Assembly (NCBI GenBank): GCA_018127085.1
Contig: CM030720.1
Location: forward strand, 186,001 to 250,000
From: Pneumocystis sp. 'macacae'
Taxonomy: Eukaryota; Ascomycota; Pneumocystomycetes; Pneumocystales; Pneumocystaceae
Length of the DNA: 64,000 bases
Direction of reading: 5' to 3'
The position numbers and the translations under genes are program-made. Positions 11,598-23,692 of this stretch are shown here, piece after piece (position 1 is the first letter of the stretch; the number at the start of each line of letters is the position of its first letter). The notes under the pieces are model-generated. The model worked only from the letters and a program-made list of their open reading frames with translations. It did not search any database and was not told the DNA's origin.

Positions 11598-13160
11598 ATG
11601 CGGTTTTATTTGGCAAATGGGTATCATAAGCGCTTGGTAGCATCAGGGCCTGTTTTTTTGTCTTGGTCAAGAATTAGGAATCAGCGGTTAGGGATCTTAC
11701 CTGAAAGGGTAGTTTCTGGACGTCTGATATGGTCTGGATGCCTATCAAAGCGTTTATGGGTTTTTCGTTTGCGTGAACGTTGGAAACATATTTGGATTGA
11801 GTGGTGTTCGATCCCTCTTAGTGTTGGTATTGCATATATTGCATTTGTGCATTATAAACATGTAAGGAGGAGGTTTGATGGATTAGAGCGTTCTGATGAG
11901 TCTGTTCGTGATAGTGATGGAGAGGATGATGTTCGTGTATCTGGGTTTTGGCAGGTAACTTCGATGTCAATGTATTAGTAGGATTAATTTGGTAGTTTTA
12001 TATTTTAAAGTCTCTTCCACTTAAAGCGTTTTCGAGAATATGGGGAAAATTTAGTGAAACAACTCTTCCTGTTTGGTTAAGAGTACCTGTATATAAGTTT
12101 TATGCATGGGTTTTTGGGTGTAATCTTTATGAAATGGCAGAACAAGATCTTAGAAAGATTAAAAATTTTTCGGAGTTTTTTTACAGGGAACTGAAGCCTG
12201 GAATACGTAAGATAGATAATGATGCATTGGTAGTGTCACCTGCAGATGGGAAAGTGCTTCATTTTGGTCTGGTGGAGGGACGAAGAATTGAACAAGTTAA
12301 GGGTTTATCGTACTCCTTGGATGCTTTGATTGGTAACTCTTTGCCTATATCTTGTGATGAGGTTGCTTTTGATAATAATTCTATGGGAGCTTTGGAGCAT
12401 GAAGAGAATTTTGTAAAAACTAGTGGAATTATGTATTCATATGTTCCATGTATTAATGAAAATGAAGGGAATGATATGTTGTCTTTGGATGTTGGTAACA
12501 TACATGTTTTAAATTGGAAAATATAGTCTTATTGGAAATAGATATTAATAAAATTGAGAATAATATTATATTTAACCATAATATCATAGATAGATTGAGG
12601 GATGGGAATAGGCTTTATTTTGCTGTTATATATCTTGCCCCTGGTGATTATCACCGTTTCCATTCGCCTGTGAATTGGGTTGTGGAAAGAAGGCGTTATT
12701 TTTCAGGTATTAAATAAGTTATCTTGTTTTATTTTTATAAAGAAAATTAGGAGAGCTTTTTAGTGTTTCCCCTTATTTTGTTAAAAGGATATCGAATCTT
12801 TTTGTTCTTAATGAAAGAGTTGTGCTTCTTGGGCAATATCGTCATGGGTTTATGAGTATGATACCAGTGGGTGCTACAAATGTTGGTAGTATTCGTATCG
12901 ACTTCGACAAGGATTTCAGAACAAATACTTTAGAAAGGAATAATCCTAAAGGATCTTATACAGAAACAAGATATTCTGCATTTTCGAAACTTTTAAAAGG
13001 ATATCCTTTACGAATAGGTGAACAAATGGGAGGATTTAATTTTGGAAGTACAATTATCTTAATTTTTGAGGCACCTCAAGAGTTTGAATTTTTGGTTTCA
13101 AAAGGTAGCAGGATTCTTATGGGTCAGGGTTTGGGAAAAATTAGTAGCAAAGTTCATTAA
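11598..13160 (+). CDS. PSD1: Mitochondrial phosphatidylserine decarboxylase
   Basis: Converts phosphatidylserine to phosphatidylethanolamine at the mitochondrial inner membrane. Exons 11598..11954, 12011..12494, 12542..12706 and 12751..13160 give about 471 residues. The start is an ATG at 11598; an in-frame TTG at 11589 was not used. The N-terminus is rich in Arg and Ser (targeting), followed by a membrane segment at about 67-86. Catalytic landmarks are [18 protein letters not shown], and FGST near the C-terminus (Ser about residue 435), where self-cleavage makes the pyruvoyl group. FGST stands in place of the commoner LGST. Intron 3 could also end at 12526 (32 nt) and stay in frame; the 47-nt form fits local intron sizes better. 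Confidence 0.93.
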
Positions 13161-14087
13161 ATAGATTTTGCAGAAGTGTTGTTTTGTTTATGTTTGAAGT
13201 ACTTCGTTGTTTTATATGTCATAACGCAAATATTAATGAGTGAATTTTTTGTGCTAATGTTTTAAAATGTCAAAATTGTTAATTACATCATCTTCATTAA
13301 GCTTAGTGCTTTTAGGGGATGTACTCAATAAGTTTGTTTTTTTATTCTCATTTGTTTTCTGCGTATGAAATACATGGTTATTTCATATGATGCATTTTAA
13401 TTTTTTTTGCATGTAGAAATTTAACAATGAGAGATTTTTTCGAAAACTATTATTAGTGAAAATTATAAATTTTTTTAAAAAAATAATATATAACAAATGA
13501 TATTTAGAATATATTTTTGTAAAATTTTAATAATTATTTTTTGAAAAATATTTTATCTTCAAAGTTAAATTAGAAAATATAGCTTTAAATTTTGATACAG
13601 CTATAATATATTAATATTTGTTTTGATAGTTTTGTTTTTCTATTTTTAATAATATGTATTAATCTTAGTAATTAAAGACAGATTATCATTTTTTATAAAA
13701 ACTCATATTATTTAGCTTGGTTTATATAATTAAAAGCTCTATATCTATATTTATTGCTTTTAATTTTTGTCTTACATTTGATATTTTATAATTGTGCTTT
13801 AAAAATATTTATAGTTTAGTTTGTTATTAATAATAGTTTAATAAAAAATAAATTGAAAATTTTGTTTTATTTATATTTAAAAATTTATATGCAGTGTAGA
13901 AAAATTTTATTAGAAACTTCATGTTAAATATTTTTAGCATTAATAAATTTATATAAAATTATAAAAGTTAAAATTGTTTTAAAAGAATTAGAAAATAAGA
14001 TTCATGTTAATATGTATCAAATTAGATATTAAGATTTTAGTTAATCCTTTTGTTTATTTGTAGATTGATATACTTGTTATAATAGAA
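13161..14087. other. AT-rich convergent intergenic region
   Basis: About 930 bp between the 3' ends of PSD1 and MSS51. It is T-rich with more G than C on the + strand. No gene, RNA or repeat that I can support. Confidence 0.5.
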
Positions 14088-15420
14088 TTAAATAAGTGAT
14101 TTTATTTCATATTTTTTTCCACAGAAACCTGCTACATATGCATTAGCTTGAATGATATCTCTTGGATTGAAAACTGAAACATCCCATTTATTACTTTTAA
14201 ATATATTTTCTGTAAGGTTCAGGAGTATATTGTATTTATTTTTATGATTTTTTTCAAGAAAGTTGAGATCTTTTTGAATATCTTCTAGTAAACAACCAGT
14301 TGTAAAAATTGCACATTGAGTTTCTAATAAGCATTTTATTGTCTTATTCCAGCTAGATGAGTTTGGATGTCCTATTCCTGGATTAGGCAGATAAAAAATG
14401 TCATAACAAGGATCGAAGGGTGCAAAATCTCCTTTTTCATGCAATTCGTGATAGTATTCTGGATATGTACTGAAAGTTAAATTTGGGCTAAAGTTTTCTT
14501 GCATAGAATTTGAACAAGAGTTATAGTTTTTTAATTTATTGTTTACACTAGAAACTTCTGGTCCAATGAAATGAATATGAAATAGAATATTTGGGAACAA
14601 ATTTGCACCACTTTGCATCCATATAAATCTTGGTAAAGTACTTTCTGCTCTTGCTCCTAAAATAAATATCCTAAATGGTCGATTCATAAACAAAATATCT
14701 TTAGATATAGAGTTTACGCTTTTAGGACGCTCATGTAAAACATATCTAATTGCTATAAAATATAAGCGAACAACTTATTGATATTTTTATTAAGAAACCT
14801 AGAAGTGATTTAAGTCCTTCTATTGTCAAACTATTTTTTATATTATATGGAGAATTTTCATGAATAATTGATAGAAGAGTAAGAGGATAAGTAAGTAATT
14901 TAGAAAGATGTCTAACTGATCTTTCTGAATTAATTCCTTCAAATGAGCGAGTATGAAAAAATGAATGCCAGCTCTGAAAACTTATAGCCGCATCTTTGAA
15001 TTGAGAGATGGGGAGTATAAATTCATACAATTCTCTTCCACTATATAAATCATGTTCGTCTTCGTTTGCTTCTCTTAGCTTTTTACAAATCTCTTTATGT
15101 TGATTATCCATTCTCCATTCAGTTTCTGAATTATGTGTAGGATAACCACAATTTGGACATTCAAAAAAAATAGGATTATTAGAAATTGGACATTTTGCAT
15201 ATTTTTTAATAATTTTTGCTTTTTCTCGAAGACTTTCAATAGGAGATTTAGAAAGACAATGAAAAAGATTATCTTGATGAAGTATTTGATCTTTTTTTAA
15301 ATGATGAGAAGAGTGTTTGCTTTTAAAAAAATTTAAGATAAAATGGATAGATCTATAATAATTTGATTTTGTGTTTTTTATTAGTTTGTATCGAAAAAAA
15401 AATATAGTAATATTTGACAT
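14088..15420 (-). CDS. MSS51: Mitochondrial COX1 translational activator MSS51
   Basis: MSS51 promotes translation of mitochondrial COX1 mRNA and binds newly made Cox1, coupling synthesis to cytochrome oxidase assembly. Exons 14799..15420 and 14088..14752 join to 428 residues. Residues 75-96 hold KCPISNNPIFFECPNCGYPTH, a zinc-finger-like cluster with two Cys-Pro motifs (C77 and C88), which in yeast Mss51 act as haem-sensing sites. Further family segments are NEDEHDLYSGRE, WHSFFHTRSFEGINSERS, RHLSKLLTYPLTLLSIIHE and GARAESTLP. The single intron (14753..14798, 46 nt) begins GTTTCT, a weak donor, but the join SLLA-IRYVLHERP restores the family sequence. Divergent from the HERP-like gene. The basic N-terminus fits mitochondrial import. 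Confidence 0.92.
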
Positions 15421-15920
15421 GATTTTGTAGAAAAAATATCTTTTTATATTTTTGAGATTAGAAATTAATTGAATTTCGATATAATGATTTTTCGTATGTA
15501 TTAAGATTAGTTATATTTTTTCTTTTAAAATTATATATTTTTAAATTTTGATGATTGAATGTTCTAAGTTTTTATTTATTTTTTTAGATTTAATCTAATG
15601 TATATTTATGAAAAAATATATCAAAAGAATATTTTATTTTAGAAATGAAATATGTATTATGATAAATTATACTATGATTTCTAATTTATTAGAATATTTT
15701 ATAAATTTCTTTAATATTAAATATAATGAAAAGTTTAATAATGAAATTGATGTTTGTTTATTATGGTAATAATGTAAATGAAAAATGTTTTTTTTTGTTT
15801 CCTGAATGAAAAAATGGATTTTTTAATGGTTAGTTATTTTTCTGAAAGATTTTAACGGGCGTGTGAAACGAGAAACTAATTATGATAGATTGTTTAAATA
15901 TATGTAATAAGTCTTAGAAG
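15421..15920. promoter_or_regulatory. Divergent promoter MSS51 / HERP-like gene
   Basis: About 500 bp of AT-rich DNA between divergent starts. Presumed to hold both promoters; no specific box recognised. Confidence 0.4.
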
Positions 15921-17155
15921 ATGTATGATACAGATAATAATGAGGGGCACGTGCCTTGTAAGATAAAAGTTCGGGTTAAATCTTCTATGATACCTTACTT
16001 GAGTGAATTTGTTTTTGAAGTAAATAGACAATTAACTGTGGGTGTCTTGAAAAATTGGATCAGCACTGTGTTTAAGGATTATGTTAGCATTTCAGAACAG
16101 CACCTTTTATTTGATAATTACATAACGAAGAATAGTCAAGAGATTTGTCAGTTTATTAAGGATGTATTTTTGTTGTTATTATAAATATAAATGTTTATTT
16201 TTATAGGATTCTAATTCTGTAACTTTTTGTTTGGTAACAGTTCCCCAAAGTTCTTTGCTATCATTGGGTATTCAGGACTTTTCTATGCCTTTTAATGTTC
16301 TTGGTAGTGATTTATATGGTCAAGATATTCTTGGATTAGGTAAAACAGAACAAAATACATTAGATGAGACGGTGAAATTATGTTCTGGTTCCCATGATCG
16401 TACTCTGCTTCCAGTTTATTACCAAGCTGCAATTATCAAGTATTATTTATTCAGTTATTTATTTATTTATTTATTTATTATATTTAGTGATGAATTATGT
16501 CTTCTTAAGGTTCCAAACCATTTTAATATGTATTTTTTGGATAATGAGTTATTTTCAGCTGAAAAAAAAAGTGCATGCCATGTTTTATTAATGTCTTCTG
16601 GAAATATTGCACAGTGTATAAATCAAAATGTACAAGATAATTCACAGCTTTCAAATACTGCTGCTGATTCAGACTCTCGTGTTCAAAATCTTGGTATAAG
16701 CAATGAGCGTTTACGTATGGCGTTTGTTCATTTGTGGTTATTCATAAGGTTAGCATTTTTTATTGGACTGTTTTCTGTAAATAGTTCATGGATACGGTTT
16801 TGTACATTGGTTATTATTGCGCTTCAGTTTTTTTGTATATTTCTTTTTTTTTTTTTAATGTTAACTTTAGTAGTCTGGCATACAGGACGTTTATTAAGTA
16901 TGAGGCTTTTTTTTCAAAGAATAATTAATCGAGGTAGAATAAAATAGTTTGAGTTAATTATACTAATATTTGAATCAAGATAGAGATCAAAATTCGTTTC
17001 GAAATGAACAATCTTCTCTTGGTTCAGAGCCTGGATTATCTCAGTCTATATCTCATGATCAAAATCATAATCAGGATGTAGAATTTAATTGGAGAAGAAA
17101 TTTAGGCTACAAAATTCTTACATTTATCATTAGTCTTTTTCCTTTAGTGGAATAA
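15921..17155 (+). CDS. HERP/USA1-like ubiquitin-domain ER membrane protein
   Basis: Likely ER membrane scaffold of ER-associated degradation, in the HERPUD/Usa1 group that organises the Hrd1 ubiquitin ligase. The N-terminal 80-90 residues have a ubiquitin-like fold pattern (KIKVRVKSSMIPY...LTVGVLKNWI...DNYI...FCLVTVP). The middle is polar, Ser/Asn/Gln-rich. Two hydrophobic segments follow (RLAFFIGLFSVNSSWIRF and TLVIIALQFF), ending in VWHTGRL, then a polar tail with a short hydrophobic end. Supported exons are 15921..16163, 16207..16439, 16488..16834, 16871..16933 and 16980..17155, about 353 residues. The 16835-16870 segment can also be read through in frame, so that intron is uncertain. Intron 2 carries a (TTTA)n run. 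Assignment rests on domain order and the transmembrane pattern. Confidence 0.62.
16445..16483 (+). repeat. TTTA tetranucleotide run inside an intron
   Basis: About five tandem copies of TTTA lie inside the 48-nt intron 16440..16487 of the HERP-like gene. The intron length is a multiple of three, so retention would add codons without a frameshift. Likely a simple-sequence tract. Confidence 0.6.
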
Positions 17156-17839
17156 TATAGACTTTCGTAAGAAATAGCTTTATGTTTTCTTTATAAAATC
17201 AATTTAAATTTGAATATTGAGTTTTCTTGCTCAAATAGTTGATTGTTTAGATATACATATAATTCAGGGGGTGTTTTTTGGCTTATTGAAATTAGTATAT
17301 TTTGGGTTTCTTTTGAAAATACAACTGAAAAGATGTATTATGAATTATAAAAGTTTTAATATATTATTGTTAATAGGGAATTTAATATATTTTTTCTTTA
17401 GTTCTTATTTTCTTAGATTTAAAAATGTCTGTGTTTTATGTTTTTTAAGATTAATATATTTTAATTAACTGTTTCAATACAACTTTTTTTATTTTTAATT
17501 TATGGAATTCTTTAATAAAAAAAATGTCAAGTTCGAGAAAGCGTAAATAGGAAATCTTAATATGATGCATATTATACTTGAATAGTATATAAATGTATAT
17601 ATAATGTTTAGGTATTAGTAAATGATTATTGCTTTACGTTTTTAGGTTTTTACCCTAAAACGTGAATAGTTTGAATCTACTTTAAAGGTCGATCTCAGTT
17701 TTAGAAATTTATACTTGAATCGATTAGTTAAAAGAGAAAATATAATTAATTTAGGCTTAGGTTCTGTTTTATAGCTGTATAGCTAGACAGTGTTTATAAG
17801 AGTTTACTTATTTACATATAATATTTTTTGATATTTAAA
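17156..17839. promoter_or_regulatory. Upstream region of RSE1
   Basis: A 684-bp spacer, tandem between the HERP-like gene and RSE1. A hydrophobic open frame at 17217-17468 has no ATG start, so I reject it. The region ends with an inverted repeat carrying an ACCCTAAAA box at 17636-17663. Confidence 0.45.
17636..17663. promoter_or_regulatory. Inverted repeat with telomere-like box upstream of RSE1
   Basis: Arms ACGTTTTTAGG and CCTAAAACGT are inverted copies differing by one T. The right arm contains ACCCTAAAA. It lies about 180 bp before the RSE1 ATG. The symmetry suggests a dimeric protein site; this is inference. Confidence 0.35.
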
Positions 17840-20800
17840 ATGAGTGCAATAACACCAAATATGTTTTTATATTCTTTAACTTTGCTTCCTCCATCTGGTA
17901 TTAGTGCATCAGTGGTTGGGCAGTTTTCGGGTCAGAAGCAACAAGAAATAATTGTTGCTCGTGGATCACGTTTAGAGCTTCTTAAACCAGACCCTAATTT
18001 GGGAAAAATAAAATCATTGCTGTCGCATGATGTATATGGAATAATACGTACACTGGTAGGATTTCGTCTAGCTGGAACTAATAAGGGTATTTTCTTTTTA
18101 AAGAAAGTAATGTAATCTTATTTACAATAGATCATTTGATAGTTGGATCTGATTCTGGTCGTATTACAATTTTAGAATATAACCCTGATTCCAATATTTT
18201 TTCTAAAGTTCATCAAGAAACATATGGGAAATCAGGCGTAAGAAGAGTTGTTCCTGGTCAATATCTTGCTGTTGATCCTAAAGGACGAGCTACTATGATA
18301 GCATCAATTGAGAAAAATAAGTTGGTATATGTATTAAATAGAGATTCTGCTACAAATCTTACCATTAGCTCTCCTTTGGAGGCGCATAAAAGCTGTTCTT
18401 TAGTCTTTCATTTAGTTGGAATGGATGTAGGGTATGAGAACCCTGTATTTGCTGCTTTAGAAGTGGATTATACAGAAGCAGAATCGGATCCTTCTGGAAA
18501 AGCATATCGTGAAATACAGAAAGTATGATTTTTTCTTTTTTTTTTTTCTTCATTATTTTTAGGTTCTTACTTATTATGAGCTTGATCTTGGATTAAATCA
18601 TGTTGTGAGGAAATGGAGTGATCCAGTTGATCGGAAAGCTAATCTTCTTGTTGCAGTTCCAGGTGGAGCTGATGGCCCATCTGGGGCTCTTGTTTGTACT
18701 GAGGGTTCTATATTTTATAAGCATAAAGGAAAGAAAACTCATAGAATACCTATTCCAACACGTATAGGTCTCTTAGCGGATTCTCAAAGAAAACAGATTA
18801 TAATATCATCTGTTCTTCATAAGATGAGAGTTTGTGCTTTTAATTATTGATTTGATTCAAACGTTTTTAGGGTGCATTTTTTTTTCTTTTACAGAATGAA
18901 GACGGTGATTTATTTAAAGTAACTATTGATTCAAATGATGGAGAAATAGAATCTCTCAAGATAAAGTATTTTGATACGGTGCCTGTTTCCACAGGACTGT
19001 CTATTTTGAAATCTGGATTTTTGTTTGTAGCAAGTGAATATGGGAATCAGTATGTTTGATGATAGTTTTGTTGTTTATTTACTAATTTTAGTCATTTATA
19101 TCAATTTGAAAAACTTGGGGATGATAATAATGATGCAGAATTTTCTAGTCTTGATTTTCCTATTTTGGATTTAAATGAGGGATATGAACCTTCATATTTT
19201 CGTCCTAAGCCTTTGGAAAATTTACTTCTTGTAGATGAATTGAATAGTATGAATCCTTTGATGGATTCAAAGGTTGTTAATATTTTTATATATGGAAAAA
19301 TGCTAATATTAAGATATTAAATCTTACGAATGAAGATGCTCCGCAAATATATGCTCTTTGTGGTAGGGGTGCAAGATCTAGTTTTAGAACTTTACGTTAT
19401 GGTCTGGAAGTCAGTGAAATAGTTGCAAGTGGGCTTCCTGGCTCACCTATTGCTGTCTGGACAACAAAGCTTACTTCATCTGATCAATATGATGCATATA
19501 TTGTACTTTCATTCGTTAATGGAACTTTGGTTTTGTCAATAGGTGAGACTGTTGAGGAAGTTTCTGATACTGGATTTCTTTCTTCTAGTCCAACATTAGC
19601 AGTACAACAACTTGGTGATGATGCATTAATTCAAGTTCATCCTAAGGGAATAAGACACATTCAAGTTGATAAGCGAGTTAATGAATGGAAGACTCCTCAG
19701 CATCGAAGTATTGTACAAGTGACCACAAATCAAAGACAAGTTGTAGTTGCATTGTCAAATGGTGAAATTGTTTATTTTGAGTTAGATGATGAAGGAAATT
19801 TGAATGAATATCAAGATAGAAAACAAATGACAGGCTCTGTTACTAGTTTGAGTATTGGTCATGTATTAGAAGGACGACAGCGTCATCCATTTTTGGTATT
19901 ATTTTGATTTTATGTTTTTATTATGTTAATAATTTAGGCCGTTGGATGTGATGATAATACTGTGCGGATTATTTCTTTAGAACCTGAAAATACTCTTGAA
20001 AGTTTGAGTGTACAGGCATTAACAGCGCCTCCAAATTCATTGTGTATTATGTCTATGAAAGAAGGTGATATTGAAACTTTTTATTTACATATTGGTTTAT
20101 TTAATGGGGTTTACTTAAGAAGTGTACTTGAACTTTCTACTGGTCAACTTAAAGATACTAGGACACGATTTCTTGGTTCTCGTCCAGTGAAATTATTTAG
20201 TGTTACGGTTCAAAACCAGCTTAGTGTTATTGCTTTATCGTCAAGGCCTTGGTTGTCATATATTATTAACGCTTCTCTTCATCTTGTGCCATTAATATAT
20301 GAAAGCCTTGAGTATTGTTGGGGTTTTTCAAGTGAACAATGTCCTGAAGGTATTGTAGGGATTCAAGGTCAAGATTTAAGGTAAGTAAATATTTACAAAA
20401 TTAAAAATTTTATTATGATGAGTTAAAAGTTGTAATTATTTTTTATGATTAAAATTTTTTCCAATTGTTCCTACTGAAGTGTTTAAAATATATTTAGTTC
20501 AATATATTTCTAGTATTCGTCTAATAATGTGAATAGGATATTTATGATTGAAAGGCTTGATAATATTCTTAAACAAGATTCTATATCTTTAATGTATACT
20601 CCTCGTCGATTTATTAAGCATCCAGATGAACATATATTTTATGTTATTGAGTCTGATCATAATGTTCTTCCGTTAAATGAGCGACAAAAGCAAATAGAAG
20701 GAATGCAAAATGGAGACAGTATTCTTTCTTTAGGAGATTTTGGACCACCTAGAGGATCATCTGGAAATTGGGCATCATGTATTACAATTTTGGATCCTCT

Positions 20801-22058
20801 TGCTAAAAAGATTCTTAATAGACTTGATTTAGACGATAATGAGGCTGCATTTAGGTATTTTTTTGTTTTTCATTATATATTTATTTTAATATTGTTAGTA
20901 TTGCAATGGTGACTTTTAAAAATCAAAACGATGAAATATTTTTAGCTATAGGAAGTGGAAAAAATGTTATTTTAGCACCTAAATCATTTTCTGCTGCGTA
21001 TATTAGCATTTATCGATTTATTGATGAAGGGAAATCTATTGAATTAGTTCATAAAGTAGCTTAGTATATTTATTTTTTATTCTTGCTAAGTTATATATAG
21101 ACTGAAGTAGATGATATTCCATTGGCTTTGTTGGGATTTCAAGGTAGACTTTTAGCTGGGTTAGGTAAAATGTTACGAATTTATGAAATGGGTATGAAAA
21201 AATGTCTTCGTAAATGTGAAGTTCGGGTATTTGGCGTTTTAGTTAATATGCATTCTAACTAAATATATAGGCTGTTCCAAATTGCATTGTTCAACTTCAT
21301 ACTCAAGGAAGTAGAATTATAATTGCTGATATTCAAGAGTCTATTCATTTTGCTGTGTATAAATATCTTGAAAATCGATTGATAGTTTTTGCTGATGACG
21401 TTATTCCACGGTGGACTACAACTTCTATAATGTTAGATTATGAAACAGTAGCTGCTGGTGATAGATTTGGGAATTTTTGGATTAATAGATGTCCTTTTGA
21501 AGTTTCTGAAAGTGCTGATGAAGACCCTTCTGGTGCTCAGCTTATTCATGAAAAATCATACCTTTTTGGCGCTGCAAATAGATTGAAAATGTTAGCACAT
21601 TTTTATATAGGAGATATATTTACATCAATGCATAAAGTTCAATTAATTACAGGAGGACGTGATATTATTGTTTATACTGGAATGATGGGAAGTATAGGTA
21701 TTTTTTTACCTTTTGTAGGAAGAGAAGATGTAGATTTTTTTCAGCAATTGGAAGCACTTATGAGAACAGAAGATCCTTCATTAATAGGTCGAGATCATTT
21801 AATGTATAGAGGATATTATGTTCCCGTGAAATCTGTTATTGATGGTGATTTATGTGAAGTAAAGTTTTTGGTTTCTTTATTTTTTTTAATTTTTATAGAG
21901 ATTTTTAATGCTTCCATATAATAAGAAGCAAGTAATAGCTAATGAATTAGGTATGTTAATGTTTTGTAGAATATTAAATAGTTTAATACTTTGTAGATCG
22001 TGAAATATCTGAAATAGCAAAGAAAATTGAAGATATGCGAGTAAGAGTTGCATTTTAA
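17840..22058 (+). CDS. RSE1: U2 snRNP SF3b subunit RSE1/SF3B3
   Basis: Three-propeller scaffold protein of the SF3b complex (SAP130 family; Prp12 in fission yeast), which helps U2 snRNP recognise the branch site. It starts at ATG 17840 and ends ...[19 protein letters not shown]. Landmarks in order: [23 protein letters not shown] segment near 18700, [103 protein letters not shown]. This order matches human SF3B3. Introns include 18087..18130, 18523..18562, 19273..19313 and a long one at 20381..20536 that houses a snoRNA. Length is about 1,150-1,200 residues, near the family norm. Confidence 0.94.
20407..20489 (+). ncRNA. Intronic C/D-box snoRNA, snR41/U62-like (18S A541 guide)
   Basis: Inside RSE1 intron 20381..20536, on the sense strand. 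C box ATGATGA is at 20415-20421 and D box CTGA at 20474-20477, flanked by ATTTTA/TAAAAT that can close a short terminal stem. Just before the D box, 20460-20472 reads TCCAATTGTTCCT. That is a perfect 13-nt complement of AGGAACAATTGGA, a segment conserved in fungal 18S rRNA just before the universally conserved 530 loop. The fifth base before the D box pairs with the A corresponding to yeast A541. That site is methylated under snR41 in yeast and is the U62 target in humans. A possible C' box (ATGATT) lies at 20445. The rRNA sequence is recalled, not searched. Confidence 0.82.
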
Positions 22059-22693
22059 CTTTAATATTTATTTTTATAATTATGTAAATATATATTTTAT
22101 TAAAATATAAAAATTTAATTTAAAAATCAAATAAAAATTGAATTATTTGTGTTATATTAGGATTTGGTCTTGATTTTTGTGATTATTAATTTTTTTCTAT
22201 GAAAGGATTTACATGAGTGTTGGTTTTGAATTTAATGTAGTTTTTTGTTTATTTTTTGAAAATATTTAGTTTTTTTAGTTATATGGAATTTGTTCTTTTA
22301 ATTTCATTAAATTATTTTTGTAATATTTTATATTGATTAGGAATCAATATTTTTAATTTCTGATAAAGTGAAATATATTATTTTTTGGTTTGTTTGAACT
22401 AATTATATATTTGCTAAATATTAATTTAATGTTTTTTTAAAAAAATCAATTTTAGAATATAAATATGTTTGAAAAAATTATAATCATAAATAATTATTAG
22501 AATTCTAATATACGTAAATTTACAAAACTAGATTATTACTGTATTTTGAAAGATAATTTATTTTATATTATAATGTTTAAAAAAAATTTAGAAATTATTC
22601 AAAATATCTACATTTTAGATATAATTATTTGTATTTGTTAAAGTTCTTGAATGGAATTATATATATATATATAGTATTAGTAATTTAGAATAA
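22059..22693. other. AT-rich convergent spacer RSE1 / APC10
   Basis: About 635 bp of T-rich sequence between two 3' ends, including a short (AT)n run near 22659-22673. No gene found. Confidence 0.5.
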
Positions 22694-23558
22694 TTATCGT
22701 ACTTTAAGGTGTTTTGAAAAAGCTATACTTGTGTATGGAAGGATATCTATTTCGTCTGCTGCATATCTTTAAAAAAATTAAAAAAATGATATTAGATTAA
22801 GGATAATTTACATTCGGGGTGCAAAAACTTTTACTAATCTTATATGTGTATCTTTTCCATTTTGGTGGTTTGCCTGTACGCATAGTTGCAATAAATGCGT
22901 GCGTAAAAGACCGCTTGAATAATTAGGATAATTTAAAACTGTTATATGCAAACTAACTCTTTTCCACAATCCCCTAAAGTTACGTGTACCCATCCACTAG
23001 GTTCATTTAAGTCAAGTGCTATGACTTCCTGTAGGTCATGAAATCCTGTTCCTGCTCTTACTGATATTTTTGAAGGTGTATATGATTCGTCTTGACGATA
23101 TTGTGTATAAAAACTTAGAAGCTATGTAATATTAATAAATATATTATAAGATTAAAATTTAACCTTTATTGATACTTTTTTGATGAAATGAATGTTTATA
23201 TAATGTGGTTGAGGACCATCCGATCTATTGTTATATAATTATAAAAAATAGATAATAATTTTAAGTAAATTTACTGCCAAAATGTATCTATACTATCATT
23301 TCGAAGTTGTTCCACACCGAATCCTGGTTTTGAGGATGAACTAATATTGTATGAGTACAAAGGACTTTTGGTATGGGTTTATACACAGTCCATGTTGCAA
23401 GATTCCCTATTTCTCTTTTGTCATTTTTATCTAAATATAGTTAAAGTAAATAAAAGATTTTAAAAGTTTTTACTTTCTATATCTGAATCAGGTTCGAATT
23501 CTGCATTTATTTCATTGTTAGTTTCCGTATTTGGCATATCTGGCATTTCTAAATCCAT
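22694..23558 (-). CDS. DOC1: Anaphase-promoting complex subunit 10 (APC10/DOC1)
   Basis: Substrate-recognition subunit of the APC/C ubiquitin ligase; its DOC jelly-roll domain helps form the D-box receptor. Seven exons (23474..23558, 23385..23430, 23275..23340, 23164..23224, 22958..23121, 22812..22913, 22694..22766) join in frame to 198 residues. All six introns are about 40-55 nt. Family landmarks: LATWTVSSSKPGFGVEQLR, DTFWQSDGPQPHYINI, DESYTPSKISVRAGTGFHDL, NEPSGWVHV and QANHQNGKDTHIRLVKVFAP. The N-terminus is acidic (EINAEFEPDSDIE). The C-terminus ends FSKHLKVR; I see no Ile-Arg tail of the type that docks some APC10 proteins to Cdc27. It lies 134 bp downstream of APC4 on the same strand. 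Confidence 0.94.
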
Positions 23559-23692
23559 AATTGTGTTTTTAGATATTTTATATATTAAGATTTTTAAATT
23601 TATTAACGAAATATTAGAAATGTTTTAGGATACAAAAAAAATTATATTAAAAACTTTTACAGACCAATTAGAATTTTTAAATTAATTGTTAT

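Noticed and set aside
12495..12526. A 32-nt intron in PSD1
   Set aside because: The alternative acceptor at 12541 gives a 47-nt intron that is also in frame and fits local intron sizes.
17217..17468. 83-codon hydrophobic open frame downstream of the HERP-like gene
   Set aside because: Starts at TTG, has AT-driven Leu/Phe/Ile composition and no recognisable domain or splice link.
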